A stretch of DNA of 64,000 nt from Pseudomonadota bacterium (GTDB taxonomy: Bacteria > Pseudomonadota > Gammaproteobacteria > Steroidobacterales > Steroidobacteraceae), in assembly GCA_025356815.1 (NCBI GenBank), contig JANXQL010000007.1, forward strand, positions 1 through 64,000. The letters run 5' to 3'. Position 1 is the first letter of the stretch. Each line of letters starts with the position of its first letter. The notes below the pieces were generated by a model. It was not told the DNA's origin and searched no databases. It was given only the letters and a program-made list of their open reading frames with translations. Both the position numbers and the translations under genes were made by a program. Positions 1 through 9,659 of the stretch are shown piece by piece.

Positions 1-435
1 GAAGGTGAACTGCGACTCGTGACCGGGCGCCGTGAAGCTCGAGGCGGCGCCGCCGCCCGGGCCGATGACCCCGTGCAGATCGATGTTATGCGGCATCTTG
101 TTGTCGGGATGATTCTTGAGATGGAACTCCACCGTATCGCCTTGGCGGACGCGGATGAAGCTCCCGGGGACCGTTCCGCCAAATGTCCAGTAGGTGTAGC
201 GCACGCCGTCGGAAATCTCGGCTTCCATTTCGCGCACCTCCAGATCCACGATTACCTTCGCAGCTGTCGTGCGATGCGTCGGGGCAGGGACCTCCGGCGG
301 CGAGGTGAGTACAGCATGGATGGGTGCGCCGGTCGCAAGCCCAGCGGCATCGGACGGCGCGGCCGCGGCGGCCAGTGGCGTCGCGGCGCATAGCACAGCA
401 GCAGCGAGGATCTGGGAGAGTGTCCGTAGCAACAT
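1..435 (-). CDS. nirK: Copper-containing nitrite reductase, N-terminal part (cut by window edge)
   Basis: Periplasmic NO-forming nitrite reductase of denitrification (NO2- to NO). Only the first 145 residues are in the window. Residues 1-26 look like a Sec signal peptide. A cupredoxin domain follows. The motif MPHNIDLHG carries the expected type 1 copper His (H116), the catalytic Asp (D119) and a type 2 copper His (H121). The following GPGGGA and SSFTAPGHE stretches are typical of the AniA/NirK class. The Cys-His-Met ligands and the second domain lie outside. The start ATG is preceded by an AGGA-like site. It lies 51 bp downstream of nnrS on the same strand, so the two are probably co-transcribed from the Fnr-box promoter ahead of nnrS. 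Confidence 0.93.
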   Translation of the reverse strand, partial: MLLRTLSQILAAAVLCAATPLAAAAAPSDAAGLATGAPIHAVLTSPPEVPAPTHRTTAAKVIVDLEVREMEAEISDGVRYTYWTFGGTVPGSFIRVRQGDTVEFHLKNHPDNKMPHNIDLHGVIGPGGGAASSFTAPGHESQFTF

Positions 436-486
436 GATGGTTTCCTCGATTCAATCCACGGATGAGTCCAACAATTTCACTCTCGC

Positions 487-1725
487 TCAGCCTGGCCGGC
501 CATCGGCTCTCGGCCGGGTCAGGATTGGCGCGTAGACAGCCACGTATAGCGCGAACGCGAAAACCCATAGCTGACCCGCAAGTACCAAGACGAGCGGATA
601 GCGAATGCCCAGCGCGCCCAGGCCGAAGACTCTGACGAGAGCGGCCGTTGACAGCAGCAGGTAGGCGGCGATGACCGGTTTCGATATCACCAGCGGGCGT
701 CCGGTGTGGCCTAGCGCGGCACGAGTTGCCACGCCGAGCACCATACTGGTGATCGCACCAATTGTCAGCGCGTGCAGCCAGAACGCCGCCCATGCGTTGC
801 CGGACAGCAGTGCGTTCGTCTTCAGCGCAAAGCCGAGCGCGAGCCAGCCGTAGGCCAGATGCAGGACCCAGACGATCGGGGCCATCAGCCGAGGCGGCGC
901 GCGCCACTGAACCAGACGCGCGCCGTGCAGCACCGCCGCAATCCCGGCGATTGCGGCCGCGACGGACGGGGCCACGGAGCCTATTCCGGCCAGTAGGTTA
1001 GCGATCATCACGGCAACCAGCAGCGGCGTGAGCCACGGCCAGTTCGGGAAGGGCCGGCGGTATCCCTGCGCGTTCATCGCGCTCGAGGTGAACGCAGGAA
1101 TGATGCGTCCACCGATCACTGTCACCAACACCAGCACGACATCGATGGCGGTGCGCACCGCTCGCGACGCGAATGGAACGTCCCGGTGAGCGAGCGCCCA
1201 GTGAAAGCACGCGTTGCAGGCGAACAGCGCGACGAGCGCGAGCAGCAGCATCGTATTGCGATTGCGGGCCCGCAGCAGCGCCCCGCCGACGAACACGCCC
1301 AGCACCGGCAGAAAGGCCAGGTCGAGCGTCGCTGTCACGCCGACGGGCAGAACAGCGGAGCCGAGGATCGCCAGACGCCCGGCGCCCCAGGTGCACAGCA
1401 GACAGATCAGCGGCCAGCCCGCGTAGCCACGGCTGCCGGTCCAATTCGGCACGGCGGTCAGCAGGAACCCGGCGATGGCCGCGACGATGAATCCGAACAG
1501 CATCTCGTGGCCGTGCCAGAGGGTTGGCGGCCAGCCGGTCGTCAATTGCCAGCCGAAAGCGATGCTGCCAACCCACCACGGCACGTAGCAAAGCCCTAGG
1601 ATTCCCGCGAACAGGAAGAACGGCCTGAATCCGTAGCCAAACAATGCTGGCAGGCCGGTACGCGGCAATCCGACGGGCATCGTGGCGGCGGGATCGGAGG
1701 GCATGGCAGGCCTGGCAGGCAGCAT
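487..1725 (-). CDS. nnrS: NnrS family membrane protein
   Basis: Polytopic inner-membrane protein of the NnrS family. Members accompany denitrification genes and are linked to tolerance of NO and related nitrosative stress. About 12 hydrophobic helices fill the 412 residues. The N-terminal GYGFRPFF motif and the WHGHEMLFGF motif, with His residues thought to bind heme or copper, are both present. I place the start at the ATG at 1725. A TTG at 1731 and an ATG at 1704 are alternatives. It sits directly upstream of nirK and about 50 bp downstream of an Fnr-type box, which fits induction under oxygen limitation. Confidence 0.93.
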   Translation of the reverse strand: MLPARPAMPSDPAATMPVGLPRTGLPALFGYGFRPFFLFAGILGLCYVPWWVGSIAFGWQLTTGWPPTLWHGHEMLFGFIVAAIAGFLLTAVPNWTGSRGYAGWPLICLLCTWGAGRLAILGSAVLPVGVTATLDLAFLPVLGVFVGGALLRARNRNTMLLLALVALFACNACFHWALAHRDVPFASRAVRTAIDVVLVLVTVIGGRIIPAFTSSAMNAQGYRRPFPNWPWLTPLLVAVMIANLLAGIGSVAPSVAAAIAGIAAVLHGARLVQWRAPPRLMAPIVWVLHLAYGWLALGFALKTNALLSGNAWAAFWLHALTIGAITSMVLGVATRAALGHTGRPLVISKPVIAAYLLLSTAALVRVFGLGALGIRYPLVLVLAGQLWVFAFALYVAVYAPILTRPRADGRPG

Positions 1726-1745
1726 CGGCAAGGGCCGACGGAGTC

Positions 1746-1787
1746 ATTGTCCCGAAGGCGCTAGCGGCGGCTCTTGACCCTGATCAA
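1746..1787 (-). promoter_or_regulatory. Fnr/Anr/Dnr-type promoter of nnrS-nirK
   Basis: Positions 1774-1787 read TTGAC-N4-ATCAA on the plus strand, i.e. TTGAT-N4-GTCAA toward nnrS. This has one mismatch to the TTGAT-N4-ATCAA consensus. A -10-like GACAAT lies at 1746-1751. Its centre is 32 bp from the box centre, the spacing expected when the regulator sits at about -41.5. The predicted transcription start is near 1739, just ahead of the nnrS start. The Fnr-type regulator gene lies immediately upstream. Confidence 0.75.
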
Positions 1788-1861
1788 GCGCCGCGAGAAT
1801 CGGGGTAGCGGGTTTCCGAAATCGTGGCGGCCCTGCCGGGCCGCTGCAGCCCAGGCCAGCC

Positions 1862-2647
1862 TCAGACCCTCAGCACATGCCGTGCCAGCGTCTCCAGACC
1901 CGCTGGATCAGTCACGGTAAATTCGCGCCGCTCGACGGCGACAAATCCCGAATCCTGCAGACGGCGAAGAACGCGGCTGACCGTCTCTGGTGCCAGGCGC
2001 AGGTAGTTGGCCATGTCGGTCCGGCTCATCGTCAGGCTGAAGCGCGTGGGGGAGAAGCCGCGTGCGGCATAGCGGCGCGACAGAGTCACCATGAATGCCG
2101 CGAGCCGCTCTTCTGCCGAGTAGTCCCCCGACAGCAGCGACGCCTTTCCGATATCCTCGCTGAGCAGCTTGAACAGCTGTTGCTGGATGCCAGGAACCCG
2201 GGTGGCGAGCGTCGCCATCATCGGGAACGAGAACCGGCACAGCGCAACCGACTCCAGGGCAACTGCGTTGCACGGGTAGCGGTCCTGGGAGATCGCATTC
2301 AAGCCGATCAGTTCGCCCGGCAGGAAGAATCCCAGCACCGTCTCGCGGCCATCACGGTCAGTCACATAGGTCTTGACGGTACCAGCGCGAACCGCGGCGA
2401 TTGCGCCGAAGGGCTCGCCTTCGCGGAAGACGTGCTCGCCCTCGCGGTACGGGCCCGTATGTTCTACCAGAATGTGCAGCTCGTGCAGGCGCGACTTGTC
2501 GTAGCCGTTGTCCAGGCACGCCGACGAGAACGCGCAGGTACTGCAAAAGCGCAACTCGTCGCCATCGTCAGCCGTTGCGACGGGACGGGCGCTGCGGGTC
2601 CGGGCCGTACTCACGGTATGCTCGCGCGGTTCGGCGCACCCGGGCAC
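1862..2647 (-). CDS. fnr: Crp/Fnr family regulator with [4Fe-4S]-type cysteines
   Basis: Oxygen-sensing transcription factor of the Fnr/Anr class. The N-terminal motif C-x2-C-x5-C (C35, C38, C44) matches the cluster ligands of E. coli Fnr. C137, in a context aligning with E. coli C122, is the likely fourth ligand. A cAMP-type beta-barrel (about 55-150), a dimerisation helix and a C-terminal winged helix follow. The recognition helix contains ETVSR (E221, S224, R225), the residues that read TTGAT half-sites. The first in-frame start is a GTG at 2647; a GTG at 2614 is also possible, and neither has a strong ribosome-binding site. It is the natural candidate to act on the box ahead of nnrS-nirK. 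Confidence 0.9.
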   Translation of the reverse strand: MPGCAEPREHTVSTARTRSARPVATADDGDELRFCSTCAFSSACLDNGYDKSRLHELHILVEHTGPYREGEHVFREGEPFGAIAAVRAGTVKTYVTDRDGRETVLGFFLPGELIGLNAISQDRYPCNAVALESVALCRFSFPMMATLATRVPGIQQQLFKLLSEDIGKASLLSGDYSAEERLAAFMVTLSRRYAARGFSPTRFSLTMSRTDMANYLRLAPETVSRVLRRLQDSGFVAVERREFTVTDPAGLETLARHVLRV

Positions 2648-2961
2648 CCTGGGGGGGACTCAACGGCAGCGGCGCAACTCATGCGTGAATCATACCTAGC
2701 GCGCCGGGATGACGCGATGCAGGTTGGCAGCGCCCGAATCCCGGACCATGCCAGGGCAGCCGCCGGTGCCCCGACAGTGCGCCATCTTCCGATTGCCGGG
2801 GGATCTGATGGGACCCCTCGGGAGCGGCCCGCGGCCGTACGCCCACCGGCCACGGCACCCGTGAACAAGTAGTCGTGCCGGAACGCGTGTTTGGTCGCCG
2901 GCGGTCCGTCGACCATGACGCCGACCCGGTGTCCCTGCCGCCGCGGGAAGTATGGTCGGCG
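2648..2961. other. Intergenic stretch with no supported gene
   Basis: This 314-bp stretch lies between the regulator start and the 3' end of the TonB receptor pseudogene. Open frames here have no recognisable protein signature. I see no riboswitch-like conserved core, no clear terminator and no Fnr box. It must contain the promoter of the Fnr-type regulator, but no strong sigma70 pair stands out. Confidence 0.5.
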
Positions 2962-5321
2962 TCAGAGCCTCACGCGGATCCCGACAAAGGCGGCCCGCAG
3001 CGCGGCGGGGCTCTGGAATCGGGGATCGACGCCGGACGGATCCGAGGGCACGCCGGGCACGCCAAGACCGAATGGATCACCGTACAGGCCGAAGGTCGAG
3101 TAGTGCGCGCCGAGCAAATTTTGTGCGGACGCCTGGATCGTGATTGCGTCAGACAGCCGCCAGCTGCCACGAAGACTGAGGACGGCATATCCAGGCAACG
3201 GGCTTGCCTGGTTGGGTTCGTCGCCCCGGTAGTAGGACGCACCGGCGGCCACCAGCGCTGCGCCAAGCGTCCAGCGGCCGTCGCGGTCGAAGTCCAGGCC
3301 AAGCCGAAGGCGCTGGCGTGGCAAGCCAGGCAACCAATCTCCGGGGCTGACCGCGATGTTGCCAGCCGCGTCCGCGAACGGACTCGAAGGCTAGCTCAGC
3401 AGCAGCGAGGACTCGAACGTCGCCTCCAGGTACGCATAGCTCGCGGACGCGGTCCAGCGACCTGCCGCGAACTGCACATCCAGCTCCGCCCCCTGCCGTC
3501 GGGTCACACCGATGTTGCTGAAATAGCCGGTGCTGGCCGACGTCGCGATGCCATAGATGTCGTCGGCGACGCGCGTGCGAAAAAGCCCAGCGCTCCAGCT
3601 CCACCGGACAGCGCCCATGTCAGGCCCGCTGCGCCCTCGCAGGCCGCCTTCGAGCGTATGTGCGACGACCTGCCGCAGCGTCGGCGGATCGGCCGACAGA
3701 CTCGACGGGAGCACGCAGGGGCGGGTCGGATCGGAACACTCGATCTCGCTTGCCGTCGGCGTGCGGGCGTTGCGAGTCGCCTGCAGGTACGCGGTCACGC
3801 TCGGGCGGAGACGATAGCTGAACCCGAGAGCCGGATTGAAATGTGTGTAGCGACTGTCGCCGGTGAGCGCAGAACCGCGCCGGTCACGAAGGTGGATTTC
3901 GGCGATGTTGTAGCGACCGCTGACTGTCAGCACAAGGCCGGGTGCGATGTCCAGCGTATCGGTCGCGTATAGGCCGTAGTAGGTATGGCTCGAATGCAGA
4001 TCCACGGGTGTCGCGTTGAAGGGTGCGCCTTCGACGGTGGTGACGAACAAGCCTGACGGCAACACGACGAGCGCGCCGCCGAGCACCCCGACCTCGACGT
4101 TGCTCCGGAAGTCCACGCGCGCCTCGTCCACCGACGCGCCCGCCAACAGCCGGTTCGCCCAGCCTGCGAGCGCGCGGGAAGAACTCAGCTGCAGCGTAAG
4201 CCCGCGACCCCGGGAGTCGATGTGCTGCCGGTCGTTTTCACCAAGCGGCACGCTGCCTTTGTCCGATAAGTCCGGCAGCGGTGTGCCGGACGCATCCATC
4301 ACGGGCGTAGTGCCGCTCTCCTGGCACAGAAATTCTGTGAACGCGCCAGCCTGGCAGGCGACATAGCTCGTGCGATTGCCGTTGTCGGTCCCCTGTCCGA
4401 ACGTCCGCACATACGCCGCCAATTGCAGGGCAAAGTGACGGCCCGTGTCGAAGCTCGAGTTCAAGGCCACGAAATCAACGCGATCGCGGACTCCCTGCGG
4501 CCCGGTAAACGACAGTGACCGATCGAGCGCCAGGGTCTGCACCGGCCCGCTCCCTGACCGGCAAGCGCGTTGTCGGCACGGGTGTAGCTCAGATCCGCCG
4601 TGAGACCCCCTACATGTAGGCTGGCGTCCAGATACATCTGGCGTAGCCGGTCGCTCGAGTGCTGTCGCCAGCCAGTGCGGTCCAATCCGCGAATCGCTTC
4701 GTAGATACCCGCGCGGCCGTCGTTCGCACCGGCCTGCGCGGTCACCGACCGCTGGCCGAAGGACCCACCGGACAGCACTGCATCGGCGCCGCGATCGCTG
4801 AACCTGTCCTTCATTCGTATCACGACGCCGCCGCCGAGCGCATTGAGGCCGTAGATGGGGTTCGCACTGACAAGGTCGAGGCGACGGATCGCGATGTCCG
4901 GAATAAGGTCCCAGTTCACCGCATCGCCGAACGCCTCGTTGACCCGCACGCCATTCTGGTAGGCCGCGAGGCCTTGCGGAGTTCCCAGCACCGGGGAGGC
5001 GGCGAAGCCGCGATAGAGCAGGTCGGGCTGGAATTCGCTGCCCAGGTTGTCGGCAAGGTTCACGCTCGCGACGCGCCCCAGCAACACGTCGGTCAGTTCC
5101 CCGGTCGGGGAAGACCCGAGGTCCTCGGCGAGAAGCGTCCTGACATTGCCCAGGATCCTGTCGACGTCGATCGTGGTATCAGGAAGGGGCGCGGAAATTA
5201 CCAGTACCTCACGCAGTGTTGGCTCCGGTGTGTCCGGAGCCGTCGCCGACGCCGATCCACACTGCAGCAGCGCGATGCACCAGACCCGGCGACCTGCGCG
5301 CAGAAGTGAGCGGGAGATCAT
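2962..5321 (-). pseudogene. TonB-dependent outer-membrane receptor, broken by a frameshift and a nonsense codon
   Basis: The combined reading resembles a TonB-dependent receptor of about 785 residues. It has a signal peptide (MISRSLLRAG start at 5321), a plug with typical motifs (YRGF, YQNGVRVNEAFGD, NPIYGLNALGG) and a beta-barrel ending in hydrophobic ..FVGIRVRL. Two lesions interrupt it. Near 4543-4548 one base is missing in a C/G run (coding strand GGGCCGG where GGGCCCGG would restore frame), shifting out of frame after DNALAGQGAG. At 3391-3393 an amber TAG interrupts the restored frame, and the coding sequence continues in that same frame to 2962. A single base change (TCG to TAG) explains the stop. 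Ligand unknown. Sequencing error is possible, but two independent lesions favour real decay. Confidence 0.85.
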
Positions 5322-5633
5322 GTGGACGTCAGGCACCGGCGGCAGGATCGGGGCGAGGTGCGGGTCGGCGGCGCAGAGGCGCCCGCGGATTTCGTGCGAC
5401 TTGGACACGGCCGGAGCACATGTCGTGAAATGAAGCGCTCGCCAGTACGCCCCTGTTGGACTAACCCAATCGTTTGAATAGGTTCGGCAGGAACGCACCG
5501 GCGAGCGCGTGTAGATTGCCTGAGGCGCGTCCCAAGTGCCAGTGTACGCTGGACAAATCGACATCCGCGCCGGCCCGGACTGCTGCGTCGCCGCAGTCAC
5601 CGGGGCCCGGACGATGCAAGGGATTGCATCACC
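5322..5633. other. Intergenic stretch upstream of the receptor pseudogene
   Basis: This 312-bp stretch lies between the pseudogene start and the thioesterase stop. An open frame extends upstream from the receptor but has no start with a ribosome-binding site and no signature. I found no Fur-box-like palindrome or B12 riboswitch elements that would hint at the receptor's ligand. Confidence 0.45.
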
Positions 5634-6107
5634 TCAGAGCGGGGCAAGTTCCGTGTAGGCGGCCACGACCGGCGCAAGCGGTGCGTAGCAGGCGTGGAAC
5701 TCAGCCGGCCACCGCATCGGACGCCCGCTCGACAGTTCGATGCACGCGTACTCGATTTCCGCGCGCGCAAGCGTCACGCCGTCGCTGCGCCGACGAACCT
5801 GGAAGCGCCGCGCAACGCGCAGGCGCCCATTGCCCGGCAGCAGCCACGTCGCGATCTCGGCGACATCGTCCAGCAGCGCGGGCCGCAGATAGCCGATCAC
5901 GCTGCGCACGACGGCCATGCCCCGGTCTAGCGTCACGCAGCGCGCGACCGGCAGGCCCAGAGCGGCGGAATGCTCCCACGCCGCACGGTCCAGCCACTGC
6001 ACGTAGACGGCGTTGTTGACGTGGTTGTACTCGTCGATTTCGGTCGCGACCACCTCGTGCGTCCAGACGAACGGCGCCGGCAGGTCGAAATCGGGCAGCG
6101 TGGCCAT
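5634..6107 (-). CDS. Acyl-CoA thioesterase, 4HBT (hot-dog) family
   Basis: A 157-residue single hot-dog-fold protein resembling YbgC/4-hydroxybenzoyl-CoA thioesterases. It would hydrolyse an acyl-CoA thioester in the cytoplasm. The motif DEYNHVNNAVYVQWLDRAAWE near residues 23-43 matches the family's D-x-x-x-H-V-N-x-x-x-Y active-site signature; Asp and His are the likely catalytic and positioning residues. The ATG at 6107 has AGGAG eight bases upstream. It stands alone between the pseudogene and the amidase; nothing nearby fixes its substrate. Confidence 0.85.
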   Translation of the reverse strand: MATLPDFDLPAPFVWTHEVVATEIDEYNHVNNAVYVQWLDRAAWEHSAALGLPVARCVTLDRGMAVVRSVIGYLRPALLDDVAEIATWLLPGNGRLRVARRFQVRRRSDGVTLARAEIEYACIELSSGRPMRWPAEFHACYAPLAPVVAAYTELAPL

Positions 6108-6173
6108 CTTCGCGCTCCTGCGTTCGCCGCCGGGGGATCCGCACATTCTAGCGGAAGGCTCGAGTTCGCCGTG

Positions 6174-7910
6174 TCACGGCGCGTCGGGGAGCAACCCGCG
6201 CTCGACCAGCACCGGCGGATGCCGGTGGCGCGTGCCCTGCTCCCAGGCATACGCGAAGCCGAGCAGGTCGCCGTCGCGCCACGGTCGTGCGGAGAACTCC
6301 AGGCCGAAAGGCAGTCCACCCGAATACCAGCCACCGACGACGACGACCGCCGGCACGCCGATCATGTTGACCCAGTCAGTCGCGGAGTGCGGCCCATCGC
6401 TGAGTGCACCATTCTGCGGCAGCGTCTCATCCGGCGGCGGCATCTGGATCGCGGGGTAGACGTAGCCGTCCAGGTGCAGGCGGTCCAGCGGCTCGAGGTA
6501 CGCCTCGAGTGCCCGTCGCCGCGGCCCGAAATAGTCCTGTTCGGCCAGCGGATCGCTATGCAGGCGCCGGTGCGGGATCGGCGTGTCGCCGATCTTTGCG
6601 ATGTTCTCGTCGTCACCGGCGATAATTTGCGACAGCGGCGCCCCGACGGCATGCTCGTATTCAGCCGGTGAGTGATACTCCGCCGGCCCGAAGAGCTCCA
6701 GGAACCGCTCCGTTCCCTCGCGCACGTACGGGTAGGTCGCAACGCGACTGGCCGCCTGCGCGAACGCCTCCGGCAGAATCGTCTCGTCAATCACGACCGT
6801 TGCGCCGTGTGCGCGCAGTTCCTCCAGCGCCTTGAGGAATGCGACGCGGGTCGCAGGCGCGAGCGGCACGGCCGCATCTGCCTGCTGCTTAGCTGCCACC
6901 GCCGCCGGCAGGTATGAAGGCAGGCCGTGGAACGGGATGCCCGTGCCCTTGAGAATGAATGCCGGCACGCCAAAGCGCTTGCCCTTGAGGGCGTCCGCCT
7001 TGAGGTAGCGCGTGTACGGGCCCGACTGGGCATGCGCCAGGCTACCGAGCGTCGGTGGATCCAGCGGATCCTCGCCCGCCATCACCGACAGGCCGATGGC
7101 AGCATCGGTCACGTTGCGCGCGATCGGGCCGGTGTTGTCGAGTAGCCAGTCGAGCGGCGCGACGCCGGCGATGCTGACCAGGCCGCGCGTCGGAAACACG
7201 CCGACCAGCGCGCTGGTTGCCGCCGGCATCCGGATGGAGTTGCCCGTGTCGGTGCCGCTGCCGAGGACTGCCATGTTGCTGTTGACCGCCGTGACCGTTC
7301 CGCCGGAAGAGCCGCCGGGAGAGAAGCGTACGTCGTAGGCGTTGCCGGTGCGGCCGAAGGAAGTGCTGCGATTGGTGTCGCTGTTGGCGAAGTCCGGCAT
7401 GTTCGTGTGACCGATGATCACCGCGCCGGCAGCTCGCAGGCGCCCGACAATCGTCGCATCTCGCGGCGCGATCAGTTCGTGCCCGGCAATCGTATAGCCC
7501 GCCCAGCCATCGGTCGTGATCTCGCCCGCGATACTGGTGTTCGCCTTGATGACGATCGGCACTCCCCACAGGGGCCCGCGCGCGCTTGCACCTCGCGCTG
7601 CCTGCGCATCCTCGCTGGCGGCAACCGCGAGTGCCTGCTGGTCCAGCACCGTCTCGACCGCCCGGTAGACACCGTTGTAGCGATGGATCCGGGCCAGATG
7701 CCAGCGGACGACCTGCGTGACGGTGTACTTTTGGCGGGCGTAGAAGGCCTGCAGGCCGGGTACGCTGACCTCGAGCAGGTCGCGGTCCATTTCGGCCTGC
7801 GGCACGGCGCGCGCGCCGGCAGTCGGCGCCATCGCCAGGGCCAGCAACAGCGGCACGAGGACCGCGGGCCGTGGCCGGCGCTCAAACTGCGAACGATTCC
7901 GATGATTCAT
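6174..7910 (-). CDS. Exported amidase, amidase-signature family
   Basis: A 578-residue amidase-signature hydrolase that would cleave a carboxamide outside the cytoplasm. The ATG at 7910 gives a signal peptide (basic MNHRNRSQFERRPRP, then a hydrophobic run, then AGARA). The Ser-cisSer-Lys triad is visible: Lys in PIVIKAN, cis-Ser in GGSSGGT, and the nucleophile Ser in DTGNSIRMP. The more usual context is GGSIR; the Asn variant occurs in some family members. The C-terminal third is divergent, so the substrate cannot be assigned. A 160-bp gap separates it from the divergent lipase-like gene, so they may share a control region. Confidence 0.88.
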   Translation of the reverse strand: MNHRNRSQFERRPRPAVLVPLLLALAMAPTAGARAVPQAEMDRDLLEVSVPGLQAFYARQKYTVTQVVRWHLARIHRYNGVYRAVETVLDQQALAVAASEDAQAARGASARGPLWGVPIVIKANTSIAGEITTDGWAGYTIAGHELIAPRDATIVGRLRAAGAVIIGHTNMPDFANSDTNRSTSFGRTGNAYDVRFSPGGSSGGTVTAVNSNMAVLGSGTDTGNSIRMPAATSALVGVFPTRGLVSIAGVAPLDWLLDNTGPIARNVTDAAIGLSVMAGEDPLDPPTLGSLAHAQSGPYTRYLKADALKGKRFGVPAFILKGTGIPFHGLPSYLPAAVAAKQQADAAVPLAPATRVAFLKALEELRAHGATVVIDETILPEAFAQAASRVATYPYVREGTERFLELFGPAEYHSPAEYEHAVGAPLSQIIAGDDENIAKIGDTPIPHRRLHSDPLAEQDYFGPRRRALEAYLEPLDRLHLDGYVYPAIQMPPPDETLPQNGALSDGPHSATDWVNMIGVPAVVVVGGWYSGGLPFGLEFSARPWRDGDLLGFAYAWEQGTRHRHPPVLVERGLLPDAP

Positions 7911-8070
7911 GCAAGCAGTCTCCTGCACGGCGTACCTGCCACTCAGTCGCGATCCTAACCGAACACGGCAGGGAACACGCCGGATCCGGCGATCTTCGGG
8001 CGCGGTTGACGGACCTGCGCAGGAGCGGTCACAGTGAGCGCCGCGTCCACCCGAATCGCGCGAGGCCCGA

Positions 8071-9327
8071 GTGCAAACATCGCTTCGAATCGCCATCAAC
8101 GCCGCCGCCGGCGCTCTGCTGTCTGCCACGCTGCTGGTCGGCGCGGGGGGCCCCGCCTGCGCCGATGAGACACCCGGTCTGCCGCACAGCCTCGCCGAAG
8201 CGGTGGCGATGGAGCGTGCCGATGCGCTACCAGACAGCTCGTTCTACGACGCCCCCTCGCTCAAGGCCACCCGGCCCGGCGCACTGCTGCGCGAAGCGGC
8301 TTTCGACGGCTATGCGATCCCGCAGGGCGCCCGCGCGATCCGGATCCTCTATCACTCGTTGGACGCGAACAATCAGGACGTCGCCACCTCGGGCGTGGTG
8401 CTGATTCCTGCCGGGCGGCCGCCGGCGGGCGGCTGGCCGGTCATCGCCTGGGCGCACGGCACCTCGGGGGTCGCGCGCCAGTGCGCGCCGTCGCTGCAGA
8501 AGGACCTGGTGTACGGCGAGGAAGGCCTGATCCCGATGGTGCGCGCGGGCTTCGCGGTGGTCGCGACCGACTACCATGGTCTGGGCACGAAGGGCCCGCA
8601 CCAGTACGTCAACAAGCTGGCGCAAGCCCGCGACGTCATCTACTCGATCCCCGCGGCACGCAGCGCCGTGCCGTCATTGGCACGCAAGTGGACAGCGATC
8701 GGCCACTCGCAGGGCGGTATCGCGATGTGGGGGGTCGCCGAGCTGCAGGCGACGCTGCACGACCCGGACTACCTCGGCGCGATCTCGGTGGCGGGCGCGG
8801 GTGAACTGCGTGAGACGCTCACGGCCATGGAGCAGCCCACGGGCTTCGCGACGTTCTATCTGGTCTACATGGCGTACGCGATCCACGCCCTGTCGCCGGA
8901 TTTCAAGGCATCCGACATGCTGGTCGGAAAAGCGCTGGTTCGCTACCCGGCGGCCACCACGCGCGGTTGCTGGTTCTACGACTACGCGAGCTTTCTAGGC
9001 GATCACGGCGGCAAGATCGTCAAGGCCGGCTGGGCGCAGCATCCGGCAGCGCAGAGGTTCTTCGCCTCGAATGAGCTCGGCAGGCAGCCGATGGCGGGAC
9101 CGTTCTGGGTGATCGCGGGCGAGGCGGATCAGACAGTGCCGTTGACCCAGGTCAAGGCATCGGTGGCCAAGGCCTGCAGCAATGGCAATGCAGTCAGCCT
9201 CCGCAGCTACCCAGGCCTGGACCACGATCCGACGATGGCGGACTCCACGCCAGATCAGCTCGCCTGGGTGCGCGAGCGGATCGCCGGCAAGCCGCTCGAG
9301 AACCAGTGCCCGGTCGGCGCGCACTAA
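8071..9327 (+). CDS. Secreted alpha/beta-hydrolase, secretory-lipase-like
   Basis: A 418-residue exported serine hydrolase resembling the LIP-type secretory lipase family. A GTG at 8071 begins a clear signal peptide ending near PACADE. The nucleophile elbow GHSQGG, an Asp in GEADQTVP and a His in GLDHDP form a complete Ser-Asp-His triad in the expected order. Cysteines at ARQCAPS and SNGNAV-flanking positions may make disulfides. The substrate (ester or lipid) is not determined. It is divergent from the amidase and convergent with phhB. Confidence 0.85.
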   Translation: MQTSLRIAINAAAGALLSATLLVGAGGPACADETPGLPHSLAEAVAMERADALPDSSFYDAPSLKATRPGALLREAAFDGYAIPQGARAIRILYHSLDANNQDVATSGVVLIPAGRPPAGGWPVIAWAHGTSGVARQCAPSLQKDLVYGEEGLIPMVRAGFAVVATDYHGLGTKGPHQYVNKLAQARDVIYSIPAARSAVPSLARKWTAIGHSQGGIAMWGVAELQATLHDPDYLGAISVAGAGELRETLTAMEQPTGFATFYLVYMAYAIHALSPDFKASDMLVGKALVRYPAATTRGCWFYDYASFLGDHGGKIVKAGWAQHPAAQRFFASNELGRQPMAGPFWVIAGEADQTVPLTQVKASVAKACSNGNAVSLRSYPGLDHDPTMADSTPDQLAWVRERIAGKPLENQCPVGAH

Positions 9328-9343
9328 CCACTGCGCTGCACGG

Positions 9344-9367
9344 CCGAGCCCCCCCGGGTCGGGTTGT
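9344..9367 (+). terminator. Possible Rho-independent terminator between convergent genes
   Basis: The sequence can form a G/C-rich hairpin: CCGA with a bulged G then CCC, pairing with GGG-TCGG across a C loop. A short T-rich run (GTTGTTT) follows. It lies between the lipase-like gene and the convergent phhB stop. The T run is weak, so this is a tentative call. Confidence 0.4.
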
Positions 9368-9368
9368 T

Positions 9369-9659
9369 TCAGGCCAACGTGTCGATCTGCTCGGCGAGGT
9401 CGACGTCCAGTCGCGTGAGCCCACCGGCGTCGTGCGTGGTCAGCGTCACTTCCACGCGGTTGTAGACATTGGTCCATTCCGGGTGGTGACCGGCGCGCTC
9501 GGCCACCAGCGCGACGCGTACCATGAAACCGAACGCCAGCACGAAGTCAGGATAGAGAAACTCCTTGCGGATCGCACCGCGCAGCGGGTCCCAGATCCAG
9601 GTCGTGTGGGCGGCCAGCCAGTCGTCACGCTCGGCGAAGGACAGCAGGGTGGGGTTCAT
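9369..9659 (-). CDS. phhB: Pterin-4a-carbinolamine dehydratase
   Basis: A 96-residue enzyme that dehydrates 4a-hydroxytetrahydrobiopterin and so recycles the cofactor of phenylalanine hydroxylase. The family signature HHPEW-x3-YN-x-V-x-V-x-LTTHD (residues about 58-78) is intact, including the active-site His pair and the later His-Asp. The phhA stop overlaps its start (ATGA arrangement near 9656-9659), so the two are translationally coupled. Length matches the family. Confidence 0.95.
   Translation of the reverse strand: MNPTLLSFAERDDWLAAHTTWIWDPLRGAIRKEFLYPDFVLAFGFMVRVALVAERAGHHPEWTNVYNRVEVTLTTHDAGGLTRLDVDLAEQIDTLA

Noticed and set aside
2611..2916. Minus-strand open frame of about 100 codons between the Fnr-type gene and the receptor pseudogene
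   Set aside because: It overlaps the start of the regulator, shows no family signature and no ribosome-binding site.
3391..4550. Programmed frameshift or stop read-through in the TonB receptor
   Set aside because: The two lesions are a single-base loss in a short C/G run and a lone TAG. There is no slippery heptamer with a pseudoknot and no SECIS or similar element, so decay or sequencing error is simpler.
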